Shown: positions 1-8,519 of the stretch, piece by piece
How the letters are laid out: each line of letters begins with the position of its first letter
Position numbering within the stretch: position 1 is the first letter of the stretch
DNA from: Sinorhizobium mexicanum
GTDB lineage: Bacteria; Pseudomonadota; Alphaproteobacteria; Rhizobiales; Rhizobiaceae
Reading direction: 5' to 3'
Length of the DNA: 64,000 nucleotides
Assembly: GCF_013488225.1 (NCBI RefSeq)
Contig: NZ_CP041238.1
Location: forward strand, 4,252,341-4,316,340
The notes under the pieces: model-generated
The model's database searches: none
What the model was told of the DNA's origin: nothing
The model's input: only the letters and a program-made list of their open reading frames with translations
Position numbers and translations under genes: made by a program

Positions 1-243
1 CACCTTCGCCTGGGTATAGCGCAGCACCCTGCCCTTCATGTGCTTCTGCGGCACCGTGTGCCAGCCCCAGCTCGCAACCCCCTTGGTCATCTTGGCGAAG
101 CCGGCCGGCATGTGGAACAGCGGGTTCCAGTCGCCGCCGCCCGCTTCGAGCAGCAGCACCTTGACAGTCGGGTCCTCGCTCAATCGGTTGGCGAGCACGC
201 AGCCGGCGGGGCCGGCACCGGTGATGATGTAGTCGAATGCCAT
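1..243 (-). CDS. GMC-family oxidoreductase, N-terminal part only (runs off the left edge)
   Basis: Only the first 81 codons are in the window. The peptide starts MAFDYIITGAGPAGCVLANR, and the GAGPAG at residues 9-14 is the FAD-binding Rossmann loop. LLLEAGGGDWN follows at about residue 33; this pattern and the later HMPAGFAKM stretch are typical of the choline-dehydrogenase-like (BetA) branch of GMC flavoproteins, which oxidise alcohols or sugars. The substrate cannot be told. It lies on the same strand as the SDR, GMC and ABC cluster to its right, separated by a 191-base gap full of palindromes, so it may or may not share their transcript. Confidence 0.8.
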   Translation of the reverse strand, partial: MAFDYIITGAGPAGCVLANRLSEDPTVKVLLLEAGGGDWNPLFHMPAGFAKMTKGVASWGWHTVPQKHMKGRVLRYTQAKV

Positions 244-356
244 TTCAGATCGTCCTCAAGGTTCGCGCCTTCGGCGCGATCATTTATTTCATTGCCTCTT
301 TGCCGATTGGCCGCCCCTCATCCGGCTGCCGCCACCCCGGGGCATCTCGCCGGGCA

Positions 357-390
357 CTAACCCTCTCCCCGCCGGCGGGGAGAGGGTTAG
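357..390. repeat. 34-base perfect palindrome
   Basis: CTAACCCTCTCCCCGCC is followed immediately by its exact reverse complement, giving 17+17 bases with no loop. It sits in the gap between the partial GMC gene and the SDR gene. It may be a dispersed intergenic repeat or a strong hairpin acting on the SDR transcript end; there is no T run, so a classical terminator is less likely. Confidence 0.75.
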
Positions 391-391
391 T

Positions 392-410
392 CCTCGGGTT
401 AAACCCGAGG
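392..410. repeat. CCTCGGG palindrome, short copy of a dispersed repeat
   Basis: CCTCGGGTT and AACCCGAGG pair perfectly around one central A. The same CCTCGGG-N-CCCGAGG core occurs twice, in inverted orientation, near 34.2 kb. This suggests a mobile or amplified palindromic unit rather than a gene-specific hairpin. Confidence 0.6.
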
Positions 411-434
411 AGAGGGGCAGCCCACGCGACGACC

Positions 435-1208
435 TCACAACCGGCTGATCGAAAGGCCGCCATCGGCCTGGATGACCGATCCCGTGGCGAAACCGAATTG
501 TCCGCCGGCGAGCCCGGCGACGATCTTGCCGATGTCGTCGGGCTCTCCCCATCGCCGCATCGGCACCAGCCCATCGGCGATCAGCGTGTCGTATTTGCCG
601 GAAACCGTTGCGGTCATGTCCGAACGAATGATGCCCGGCCGAACTTCGAAGACCGAGATACCGGTCTCGGCCAATCTCAGCGCCAAGCCCTGGCTGAAAG
701 CGGCAAGTCCTGCCTTGCTCATGCAGTAGTCGAGCCGTTCCGGCGAGGTCATCTCGGCGGACACCGAGGTGATGTTGATGATCGAGCGGGGCACAACGGC
801 TTCCGTCGCAAGCATCGCCTTCAGAACGGCTTGGGTGAAGAAAACCGTGCCGCGAAGGTTGATGCCGACGATGGTGTCGAAGTTCTCCGGTTTCAAATCG
901 AGGAAATCGCCGCGCACGACCGAAGCGATTCCGGCGTTGTTGACGAGGCAATCGATCCTGCCGAACGCCTCGGTCACCGCGGCTACGGTCGCCTGGTGGG
1001 TGGCAAGGTCCGCGAGATCCGCCTGGAGAAAGATCGCGCGGGCACCGAAAGTGCCGAGCTCGGCGAGTACCGGCGCCACGCCATCGGCATCACCGATGCC
1101 CGTGACGGCGATGTCGAAACCGGCTGCCGCCAGCGCCCGGGCAATGCCGAGACCGATGCCGCGCCGGCCGCCGGTGACGATCGCGACGGGACGTGCTTTC
1201 TCCGTCAT
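435..1208 (-). CDS. short-chain dehydrogenase/reductase (SDR), 3-ketoacyl-ACP-reductase-like
   Basis: This 257-residue protein has the classical SDR layout. The NAD(P)-binding loop TGGRRGIGLGIA is at residues 12-23, NNAG is near residue 90, and the catalytic Ser and YxxxK are in ITSVSAEM and YCMSKAG. It ends in the usual VIQADGG segment. Such enzymes reduce or oxidise a carbonyl or alcohol on a small substrate. Its ATG overlaps the stop of the upstream GMC gene by four bases (ATGA), so the two are translationally coupled and probably act on one substrate, presumably the sugar imported by the ABC transporter encoded upstream. The substrate is not deducible from sequence. Confidence 0.9.
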   Translation of the reverse strand: MTEKARPVAIVTGGRRGIGLGIARALAAAGFDIAVTGIGDADGVAPVLAELGTFGARAIFLQADLADLATHQATVAAVTEAFGRIDCLVNNAGIASVVRGDFLDLKPENFDTIVGINLRGTVFFTQAVLKAMLATEAVVPRSIINITSVSAEMTSPERLDYCMSKAGLAAFSQGLALRLAETGISVFEVRPGIIRSDMTATVSGKYDTLIADGLVPMRRWGEPDDIGKIVAGLAGGQFGFATGSVIQADGGLSISRL

Positions 1209-2719
1209 GACCGAAGATCCTCTTTAACGATGTGATCCGCGACGCGGAGCGCCTGCGCCGCCACGGTCAGCGCCGGGTTTACCGCTGCCGAAGTCGGCAG
1301 GAAGCCGGCATCGACAACGAAAAGGTTCGGGTGATCGAAGGCGCGGCAATAGACATCGAGCGGCGCCTCATTCGGCTCCTTGCCGATCCTGACGGTACCG
1401 CACTGATGCGACGGTGTGCGCTTGTCGAAGGCGCGGGCAAGAACGACCGGAAAGCCGGCCTTTCGCAGCACCGCCTTCAACTTGGCGACGAGATCGAGAT
1501 GCGCCTGCCAATTGGTGCGCACCCATTGGAGCACGACGCGATCGCCGTCGACCATCACCCGGCTATCCGGCGACGGCAGGTCCTCGCTCATGGCATAGAA
1601 GTCTATGCCGCGGGCCGAGACCTGATTGAGGAGCCATTCCGGCACCGTCGGCATGTTCGCCTTCAGGATCGCGCCCGACACCCGGCCGAGAAGCTGGATG
1701 TTGCCGAGCGGCGGCCCGCCCGCCCCATCCGACAGATAGAAGTCGTTGAGGCCGAAGGTCTTCTGGTAGATGGAATCGTTGCGATACCAGGGGCTGAGCG
1801 CTATCACCGCACTCGAATTGTGGTTCATGAAATTGCGGCCGACCTGGTCGGACCGGTTCGCGAGCCCTGCCGGATTGCGGCCGTCGGCCGACCGCAACAA
1901 CAGCACTGCCGATTGCACGGCTCCGGCAGAGAGGATGACCAGCTTCGGCGAAACGCTCCGCTCCTCGCCGTCCTTGACATAGTGAACAGTCTCGATCGCC
2001 TTGCCGTCCGAGGCGGTCGCAAGCCGCGTCACGCGCGAACCGGTTTGCAGCCGGACATTCGGATATTCGAGCGCCACGGTCAGTGCCGCCGTTTCCGCAT
2101 CCATCTTGCCGTCGAAGCTGTTCGGATGCGCGTCCCAGGGCGTCTTGCCCTTGGCAAGCCAGCGGTTGATGTCAATGCCGAGCGGCAGCGAATAGGGATT
2201 GAGCCCGATCTCCGCCAGGCGCTTGCGAACCTTGGCGATCGCCGGTTCGTCCGGCACCGGACCATGAGGATAATCGTGCGAGTGCGCGGGCTCGGTCGGG
2301 TCCTCGCCGAGCGCGCCGCGCACCTCATAGAGCGCCTCCGCCTTGGAATACCAGGGCTCCAACTCTTCGTAAGGAAACGGCCAGGCCGGCGAAACGCCGT
2401 CGAGATGCTGCATCTCCTCGAAATCCTCACGGCGGTAACGGGTCAGCACGGCGCCGTAGAATTTCGAGTTGCCCCCGACATTGTAATAGTTGCCGGGGTT
2501 GAAGCCGGCGCCGCCCGCCTCGTACCAGATCTCTTTCGGCCGGAAATGGCCGCGCTGGAAGATCGCCCGCTGGTCGCGGTTTTCCGGACGGTCCTCGATG
2601 TGAGCGCCCGCTTCGAGGATAAGGATCTCGGCCCCCGATGGGGCGAGGCCCGCCGCGATGGTCGCACCGCCAACCCCCGAACCAATGATGACGATATCCG
2701 GCTCAGTGCGCATGGCCAT
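1205..2719 (-). CDS. GMC oxidoreductase (glucose/gluconate-dehydrogenase-like flavoprotein)
   Basis: The 504-residue protein begins MAMRTEPDIVIIGSGVGG, so the FAD dinucleotide loop is at about residues 12-18 and ILILEAG follows. The C-terminal GMC signature is clear: the active-site histidine lies in HQCGT, and NPALTVAAQALRVADHI closes the protein. The start used lies two bases after the stop of the ATP-binding-protein gene; an upstream in-frame start would overlap that gene by about 190 bases. FAD-dependent oxidation of a sugar or polyol hydroxyl is the expected chemistry. Position directly after an ABC transporter and before an SDR suggests cytoplasmic oxidation of the imported compound. 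Confidence 0.88.
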   Translation of the reverse strand: MAMRTEPDIVIIGSGVGGATIAAGLAPSGAEILILEAGAHIEDRPENRDQRAIFQRGHFRPKEIWYEAGGAGFNPGNYYNVGGNSKFYGAVLTRYRREDFEEMQHLDGVSPAWPFPYEELEPWYSKAEALYEVRGALGEDPTEPAHSHDYPHGPVPDEPAIAKVRKRLAEIGLNPYSLPLGIDINRWLAKGKTPWDAHPNSFDGKMDAETAALTVALEYPNVRLQTGSRVTRLATASDGKAIETVHYVKDGEERSVSPKLVILSAGAVQSAVLLLRSADGRNPAGLANRSDQVGRNFMNHNSSAVIALSPWYRNDSIYQKTFGLNDFYLSDGAGGPPLGNIQLLGRVSGAILKANMPTVPEWLLNQVSARGIDFYAMSEDLPSPDSRVMVDGDRVVLQWVRTNWQAHLDLVAKLKAVLRKAGFPVVLARAFDKRTPSHQCGTVRIGKEPNEAPLDVYCRAFDHPNLFVVDAGFLPTSAAVNPALTVAAQALRVADHIVKEDLRS

Positions 2720-2721
2720 GC

Positions 2722-3834
2722 TCACGCGATCCGCATCTGGCTCTGCGGGTCGAAGAACACCGCCTTGTCGAGATTGAAGGCGAGCCGCGACGTCTGACCC
2801 GGCGCGATGCGCGCGTCGGCGCGCAACCGGGCGACGATCTCCTTGCCGCCGAGGCGGGTGACCGCGAAGGTATCGGAGCCGGCCGGCTCGACCACTTCGA
2901 TCAGGCAATCGCCTTCGGCGACGAACTTGGCATTGCGATCCGCGCCGTCCGGGTCGGTCAGGGCCTCCGGACGAATGCCGAAGACGACGTCCTTGCCGGC
3001 ATAGGCCGACAAGGCGCCATTGTGCGGCACAGCGAGCTTCAATGGTTCGGCGTTTGGCCGCGCCAGCGTGACCGCAACATCGGAGCCAGCCTTTTCAATG
3101 CGGGCGTTCAACAGGTTCATCGCCGGCGAACCCATGAAATCGGCGACGAACATGTTGGCGGGATTGTTGTAGATCTCGGCCGGCGAGCCGAATTGCTGCA
3201 GAACGCCGTCCCGCAAGACGGCTATCTTCGTGGCGAGCGTCATCGCCTCGATCTGGTCGTGCGTCACGTAGACGATCGTCGTCTTCATGCGGTTGTGCAG
3301 GCGTTTGATCTCGGTGCGCATGTCGACGCGGAGTTTTGCGTCGAGGTTCGAGAGCGGCTCGTCAAAGAGGAAGACCTGCGGATTGCGCACCAGCGCGCGG
3401 CCCATCGCGACGCGCTGGCGCTGGCCTCCGGAGAGCTGGCTCGGCTTGCGGTCGAGCAGGTGGCCGATCTGCAGCATGTCGGCGACCTGCTTGATCGCCT
3501 TCTCGCGCTCTTCCTTCGGCACGCCGCGGATCTCCATGCCGAAGGCAATGTTTCCGGCGACAGTCATGTTCGGGTAGAGCGCGTAGGACTGGAACACCAT
3601 GGCGATGTCGCGCTTCGACGGGTGCAGCCCCGAGACCGACCGGCCGTTGATGGCGATGTCGCCCGAGGTGATCGGCTCCAGGCCCGCGATCGTGTTCAAG
3701 AGGGTCGACTTGCCGCAGCCGGACGGGCCGACGAGCACCAGGAAGCCGCCCCTTTCGATCTCGATATTGATGTCCTTCAGAATCTCAAGCGAGCCGTAGG
3801 ACTTGCGCAGGTTGCTGATTTTCAAGAATGACAT
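2722..3834 (-). CDS. ABC transporter ATP-binding protein, MalK/UgpC type
   Basis: The 370-residue protein has Walker A GPSGCGKST at about 36-44, the Q-loop in VFQSYALYPNMTV, the signature LSGGQRQRV at 134-142, Walker B VFLFDEP near 154-160 and the switch THDQ near 192. A C-terminal regulatory (TOBE/OB) domain of about 130 residues is present, as in ATPases of CUT1 carbohydrate importers. It would energise the two permeases encoded just upstream on the same strand. The start codon is four bases from the previous stop, consistent with one operon. Confidence 0.95.
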   Translation of the reverse strand: MSFLKISNLRKSYGSLEILKDINIEIERGGFLVLVGPSGCGKSTLLNTIAGLEPITSGDIAINGRSVSGLHPSKRDIAMVFQSYALYPNMTVAGNIAFGMEIRGVPKEEREKAIKQVADMLQIGHLLDRKPSQLSGGQRQRVAMGRALVRNPQVFLFDEPLSNLDAKLRVDMRTEIKRLHNRMKTTIVYVTHDQIEAMTLATKIAVLRDGVLQQFGSPAEIYNNPANMFVADFMGSPAMNLLNARIEKAGSDVAVTLARPNAEPLKLAVPHNGALSAYAGKDVVFGIRPEALTDPDGADRNAKFVAEGDCLIEVVEPAGSDTFAVTRLGGKEIVARLRADARIAPGQTSRLAFNLDKAVFFDPQSQMRIA

Positions 3835-3838
3835 GACC

Positions 3839-4720
3839 TTATCCTTTCACGGCACCGGACATCAGCCCGCGGACGAAGTAGCGGCCGGACACGATGTAGA
3901 CGACGAGCGTTGGCAGGGCGGCGAGGATCGCGCCCGCGAAGTGAACGTTGTATTCCTTGACCCCGGTCGATGAGCTCACGAGGTTGTTGAGCGCGACCGT
4001 CATCGGCGTCGAGAAGGGGCCCGAGAACGAGGCGCCAAACAGGAAGTCGTTCCAGATGTTGGTGAACTGCCAGATGACCGAGACGACGATGATCGGGCCG
4101 GAGGACGGCAGCATGATCCGCCGGAAGATCTGGAAGAAGCCGGCACCGTCGATCTGCGCCGCACGCACCAGTTCGGTCGGGAAGGCCTCGTAGTAGTTGC
4201 GGAAATAGAGCGTCGTAAAGCCGATGCCGTAGACCACATGGACGAGGATCAGCCCCCAGATCGATCCCGCAAGGCCCAAAATGCCGAGGATGCGCGCCAT
4301 CGGGATCAGCACGATCTGGAACGGGATGAAGCAGGAGAGCAGCAGCATGCCGAAGAAGATGTTGGCACCCGGAAAGCGCCACTTGGTCAGGACGTAGCCG
4401 TTGAGCGCGCCGACGACCGTCGAGATGGCGACCGCGGGAACCACCATCAGGATCGAGTTGATGAAGAAGGGGCGCAGCCCCGTCGGCTGAACGCCGATCT
4501 GCGCCGTCGACCAGGCCGAAAGCCAGGGTTCTACCGTCCAGCTCTGCGGCAGGTTCAACATGCCGCCCTGACGGATCTCGTCGAGCGGCTTCAGCGAATT
4601 CACCACCATCACGTAGAGCGGCAGCAGCGAATAGAGCGCGAAAATGATCAGTGCCGTGTAGATCAATGCCCGCGTGAGGCGGTTGTGCGAGATGACATTG
4701 TCGGGATTGGGCGCGCGCAT
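3839..4720 (-). CDS. ABC sugar transporter permease (MalG type)
   Basis: This 293-residue inner-membrane protein has about six hydrophobic segments. The cytoplasmic coupling loop EAFPTELVRAAQIDGAG is the EAA motif that contacts the ATPase. It ends in GRYFVRGLMSGAVKG, typical of MalG-type subunits. Its start overlaps the stop of the other permease by one base, so the two are co-translated and form the membrane heterodimer of a CUT1 importer. Confidence 0.93.
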   Translation of the reverse strand: MRAPNPDNVISHNRLTRALIYTALIIFALYSLLPLYVMVVNSLKPLDEIRQGGMLNLPQSWTVEPWLSAWSTAQIGVQPTGLRPFFINSILMVVPAVAISTVVGALNGYVLTKWRFPGANIFFGMLLLSCFIPFQIVLIPMARILGILGLAGSIWGLILVHVVYGIGFTTLYFRNYYEAFPTELVRAAQIDGAGFFQIFRRIMLPSSGPIIVVSVIWQFTNIWNDFLFGASFSGPFSTPMTVALNNLVSSSTGVKEYNVHFAGAILAALPTLVVYIVSGRYFVRGLMSGAVKG

Positions 4721-5598
4721 CAGCGTTTTCCTCCCCGGATTTCGGAATAGAGATAGGGGATGATGATCGAGAAGATCATGATCAGCATGATGATCGCCGA
4801 GGACGCGCCGATGCCCATCTGGTTGCGGGTAAACGTGTAGGAATACATGAAGGTCGCCGGCAGCTCGGTCGCCTGCCCCGGCCCGCCGCCCGTCAGCGCG
4901 ATGATCAGGTCATAGGCCTTGATCGCCAAATGGGCGAGGACGACGAAGGCCGAGAGGAAGACGGGCCGCATCAGCGGAATGATGATCCGCCGATAGATGG
5001 TCGGGGTCGTCGCCCCGTCGATCTGCGCCGCCTTGATGATTTCGTTGTCGACGCCGCGCAGGCCTGCGAGGAACATCGCCATGATGAAGCCGGTCGATTG
5101 CCAGACTGCTGCAATGACGACGCAGTAGATCGCGAAGTTGCGGTCCTTGATCCAGTTGAAGGAAAAGCTCTCCCAACCCCAGAGATGCATGGTGTTCTCG
5201 AGCCCAATGCCGGGATCGAGGAACCACTTCCAGGCCGTTCCCGTGACTATGAAGGACAGCGCCATCGGATAGAGGTAGATCGGCCTCAGGAACCCTTCCG
5301 CCCGGATCTTCTGATCGAGCAGGATGGCGAGCGCCAGGCCCAGCACCGAGCAGATGACGATATAGAGCGACGCGAAGATCGCGAGGTTGCTGACCGCCCG
5401 CCACCAGTGCGGCAAGGCCCACAGCTTGGCGAAGTTGCTTAGTCCGACGAAATTGTAAGACGGCAGCATCTTGCTGTCGGTCATCGACAGGAAGCCGGTA
5501 TAGGCTATGAAGCCGTAAACAAAGATCAGGACGATAAGGAAGCTCGGGGCCAGTACCAGCTTGGGCACCAGTTCCTGCAGCCGGCTGCGGCTATCCAT
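4720..5598 (-). CDS. ABC sugar transporter permease (MalF type)
   Basis: The 292-residue membrane protein begins with a short cytoplasmic leader (MDSRSRLQELVPKLVLAP) and a first helix from about residue 15. The EAA loop is VDNEIIKAAQIDGATTPTIY. It pairs with the permease encoded downstream. A 168-base gap with a strong hairpin separates it from the binding-protein gene, a common arrangement where the binding protein must be made in excess over the membrane parts. Confidence 0.93.
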   Translation of the reverse strand: MDSRSRLQELVPKLVLAPSFLIVLIFVYGFIAYTGFLSMTDSKMLPSYNFVGLSNFAKLWALPHWWRAVSNLAIFASLYIVICSVLGLALAILLDQKIRAEGFLRPIYLYPMALSFIVTGTAWKWFLDPGIGLENTMHLWGWESFSFNWIKDRNFAIYCVVIAAVWQSTGFIMAMFLAGLRGVDNEIIKAAQIDGATTPTIYRRIIIPLMRPVFLSAFVVLAHLAIKAYDLIIALTGGGPGQATELPATFMYSYTFTRNQMGIGASSAIIMLIMIFSIIIPYLYSEIRGGKR

Positions 5599-5722
5599 GG
5601 TCGTTCACCACTTCTGGCGCAGGATAGCCAGCCGGCATCATGCGCAGGTTTGAAGTCTCAAAACCTCTCCTTGCGTCCGCGGTGTCGCGGCGCTTCGAAG
5701 ACGCTTTCATTTCCGTAACGGT

Positions 5723-5750
5723 GTCCGGGATGCTCACGCGCATCCCGGAC
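5723..5750 (-). terminator. hairpin between binding-protein and permease genes (attenuator or mRNA stabiliser)
   Basis: GTCCGGGATG and CATCCCGGAC form a perfect ten-base-pair stem with an eight-base loop. It lies just after the binding-protein stop. No T run follows, so partial termination or 3'-end protection of the binding-protein transcript is more likely than full termination. Confidence 0.6.
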
Positions 5751-5766
5751 CGGGCAATAAGGCCCG

Positions 5767-7011
5767 TTACTTCGCGGCCTCGACCGCCGCGGCAAGTTCC
5801 TTGACCGCATCTTCCGAGCTGAGCTCGCCGTTGAACTGGCGGGTCACGACGTCGTAGATCGCGTTCTTGACGGCGGCCGGGTTGGCATGGCCATGGGCCA
5901 TGGAGCCGAAGAGCGTGCCCTTGGAGTTGGCTTCGGCGAGATCCTTGATCCCCTTCTTGCCGCAGGCGTCGAAGTCGGTGTCCGGAACGTCGGTACGGGC
6001 CGGAACCGATCCCTTGACGACGTTGAAGGCCGACTGGAAGGTCGGGCTCTCGATGGCGGAAGCCATCTGCAGCTGGGCCGGAACCTTGTCATCCGAAACC
6101 TTGAACATCGCGAACTGGTCGGAGTTGAAGGTGACGGAACCCTGCGTTCCCGGGAAGCGGATGCAAACGAAATCGGTGCCCGGCACCTTCTTCGCCTTCA
6201 GGAATTCACCCTTCGCCCAGTCGCCCATGAACTGCAGGCCAGCCTTGTTTTCGATGACCATTGCCGAGGCGAGGTTCCAGTCGCGGCCGGAGAAGTTGTC
6301 GTCGACATAGGAGCGCAGCTTCGTCATGCGGTCGAAGGCCTCCTTCATCTTGTCGCCGCCGAGCGCTGCCGGGTCGAGGTCGATGAAAGCCTGCTTGTAG
6401 AAGTCGTTGCCGAGCGAGAGTACGACGGCGTCGAAGATCGTCGCATCCTGCCAGGGCTGGCCACCGTGGGCGACCGGCGTGATGCCCTGCTCCTTGAACT
6501 TGTCGAGCAGCGCGATCAACTCATCCCAGTTCGTCGGCTCCTTGCCGCCGGCCTTGTCGAGGGCGGCCTTGTTGATCCAGACCCAGTTCGTCGAATGGAC
6601 GTTGACCGGGGCGGCGATCCAGTGGCCGTCATACTTCGAGAATTGCTGCAGCGCGGACGGAACGACCTTGTCCCAGCCTTCCTTGCCCGCGATGTCGTCC
6701 AGGTTACCGAGCGCGCCTTCCTTCGCCCAGTCGAGGATGTCAAAGCCGAGCATCTGCACCGCGGTCGGGGCGTTACCAGCGGTGACGCGGGCGCGAAGCA
6801 CGGTCATTGCTTCCGTGCCGCCGCCGCCGGCGACCGGCATATCGGTCCAGCCGATACCCTTGCCTTCCAGATCCTTTTTCAGAACGTCGAGTGCCGCAGC
6901 CTCGCCACCGGATGTCCACCAGTGCAGCACTTCCACGTTTTCTGCTGCGCGTACGGCCGTCGCCGCCAACATCAGTGCTGCAACAGCCGTCGTCGTCATC
7001 AACTTGCGCAT
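5767..7011 (-). CDS. periplasmic sugar-binding protein of a CUT1 ABC transporter (GtsA-like)
   Basis: The 414-residue protein opens with a Sec signal peptide ([20 protein letters not shown], cleavage probably after AVRA). The mature N-terminus [20 protein letters not shown] and the following DMPVAGGGG resemble, from memory, the glucose/mannose-binding GtsA proteins of pseudomonads and other family 1 solute-binding proteins. It would capture a mono- or disaccharide in the periplasm and deliver it to the two permeases. It is first in the cluster, followed by permeases, ATPase, GMC oxidoreductase and SDR, and it faces a divergent LacI gene. Glucose-like specificity is only a family guess. Confidence 0.92.
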   Translation of the reverse strand: MRKLMTTTAVAALMLAATAVRAAENVEVLHWWTSGGEAAALDVLKKDLEGKGIGWTDMPVAGGGGTEAMTVLRARVTAGNAPTAVQMLGFDILDWAKEGALGNLDDIAGKEGWDKVVPSALQQFSKYDGHWIAAPVNVHSTNWVWINKAALDKAGGKEPTNWDELIALLDKFKEQGITPVAHGGQPWQDATIFDAVVLSLGNDFYKQAFIDLDPAALGGDKMKEAFDRMTKLRSYVDDNFSGRDWNLASAMVIENKAGLQFMGDWAKGEFLKAKKVPGTDFVCIRFPGTQGSVTFNSDQFAMFKVSDDKVPAQLQMASAIESPTFQSAFNVVKGSVPARTDVPDTDFDACGKKGIKDLAEANSKGTLFGSMAHGHANPAAVKNAIYDVVTRQFNGELSSEDAVKELAAAVEAAK

Positions 7012-7123
7012 CGTTATCCTCCCGTTTGCAAGTTACCCAGACGGAATCTCCTCCCGCCTTATTGGAATGCCGCCCGTCTTTGCCGGCCGGCAATTGGGCC
7101 TGCGGCGCGCGCCGCCCGGCCAA

Positions 7124-7139
7124 TTTAAAACGTTACAAA
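7124..7139. promoter_or_regulatory. LacI-type operator, transporter-proximal
   Basis: TTTAAAACGTTACAAA has a central CG and the AAAACGTT core. It matches the second copy nearer the regulator gene and has the central CpG palindrome expected for LacI/GalR repressors. It lies about 115 bases upstream of the binding-protein start. Confidence 0.65.
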
Positions 7140-7260
7140 TACCAGCAAGTCAAGCGCACGCGGCTTTTCTACCAGCCGGCCAACCAAACTGACTGAATTT
7201 GCTGGATTATACGGCATCGCCGACATGGTGCAATGCAACAAATCCGACTCCCTCCGCCCA

Positions 7261-7276
7261 TTTAAAACGTTTTCAT
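7261..7276. promoter_or_regulatory. LacI-type operator, regulator-proximal
   Basis: TTTAAAACGTTTTCAT contains the perfect ten-base palindrome AAAACGTTTT. It is centred about 137 bases from the first copy, close to 13 helical turns, so two bound dimers could loop the divergent promoter region. It lies about 70 bases before the proposed regulator start. The rest of the 332-base divergent gap holds nothing else I can name. Confidence 0.7.
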
Positions 7277-7343
7277 CATACGATTGCCTAACGGTTCGCG
7301 TCGCGTTACAAAACCGCTCTTGATCGTTCGCAGGAAGGAACCC

Positions 7344-8414
7344 TTGGCCGCTCGCTCCAAACCCATCATTGCCGGCACCGGCCCGGCAACCAGTCGCGGC
7401 AAGCCGACGCTGCGCACCATAGCGGACATTACCGGCCTTGCTGTCACGACGGTGTCGCGGGCGCTCGCCAACGCCCCGCAAATCTCGATCGAGACGCGCA
7501 ACCGTGTGCGTCAGGTGGCGCTCGAGATCGGTTACTCGCCGGACCGCGCCGCCCAGCGCCTGAAAACCGGCCGCACCAATGTCATCGCCGTCCTGCTTGA
7601 ACCGCACGAGGAAATTCTCGGATATGGAACCTCCGTGATGGCCGGCATCGCCAAGGCGCTGCAGGGCACGGCCTATCACCTGATCGTCATGCCGAATTTC
7701 CTGAATGCGGCCAACATCGATGCGATCAACTACATCATCCGCAACAGCATGGCGGACGGCCTGATCTTCTCGCGCACGGAGCCGCTCGACCCCCGCGTCA
7801 TGCTGCTCTCGGAAAACGGCTTCCCTTTCGTCACGCACGGCCGCACCGAACTCGCAACGCCGCATCCTTTCGTCGACTACGACAATTTCACTTTCGCCTA
7901 CGAAGCGACACGCCGGCTGATAGCCAAAGGACGACGCAAACTGGCGCTGATCAGCGGACCCGCGAGCTACACCTTCGCCGGCCATATCCAGCACGGCTTC
8001 ATGACCGCGGTGCGCGAGGCCGGCTGCGCCTATGAAATCCTTTCCGACATCGATCTCGATAGCCCGGCCGGCGCAATCCGCGACCGCATCCGCCGGCGCT
8101 ACGCCGAGAAGGACCCGCCGGACGGCTTTGCCTGTGGCGGTGAGGTTTGCGCGCTCGCGACGATCACCGGCATGACCGACTGCGGCCTGACGCTCGGTCT
8201 CGAATACGACATCGTCGCCAAGCAGACGTCGCAGCTGCTGAGCGCGATCCAGCCTCGGGTAGACACGATCTACGAGGACCTGACCGCGACCGGCGAGCAT
8301 ATGGGCCGTATCCTCCTCCACCGCATCGCCGGCAGCACGGACGTCAACGAACTGCAGTTGCTGCTGAACCCCGAACTTCCCTTCGAAACGCAGCCGGTGG
8401 GCGTTGCAGACTGA
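7344..8414 (+). CDS. LacI-family transcriptional repressor of the adjacent sugar uptake cluster
   Basis: An N-terminal helix-turn-helix (PTLRTIADITGLAVTTVSRA) is followed by the LacI hinge and a periplasmic-binding-protein-like effector domain. I chose the TTG start because AGGAAGGA lies four bases before it; an in-frame ATG 60 bases earlier has no such site and would add a tail unlike LacI proteins. With the TTG the protein has 356 residues and the HTH starts near residue 20. It is divergent from the transporter operon and two AAAACGTT palindromes lie between them, so autoregulation plus control of uptake is likely. The effector is unknown, presumably the imported sugar or a derivative. Confidence 0.9.
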   Translation: MAARSKPIIAGTGPATSRGKPTLRTIADITGLAVTTVSRALANAPQISIETRNRVRQVALEIGYSPDRAAQRLKTGRTNVIAVLLEPHEEILGYGTSVMAGIAKALQGTAYHLIVMPNFLNAANIDAINYIIRNSMADGLIFSRTEPLDPRVMLLSENGFPFVTHGRTELATPHPFVDYDNFTFAYEATRRLIAKGRRKLALISGPASYTFAGHIQHGFMTAVREAGCAYEILSDIDLDSPAGAIRDRIRRRYAEKDPPDGFACGGEVCALATITGMTDCGLTLGLEYDIVAKQTSQLLSAIQPRVDTIYEDLTATGEHMGRILLHRIAGSTDVNELQLLLNPELPFETQPVGVAD

Positions 8415-8519
8415 ACCCGGCGCGACAGGCCCACGCGCACGGGCGTGCGGAAACCGCCTCCCGATCGTCTCCGCGCTTGCCGTCCGCGTCCGCATGTTCA
8501 GCTCCTCTCCCGATCCGCC

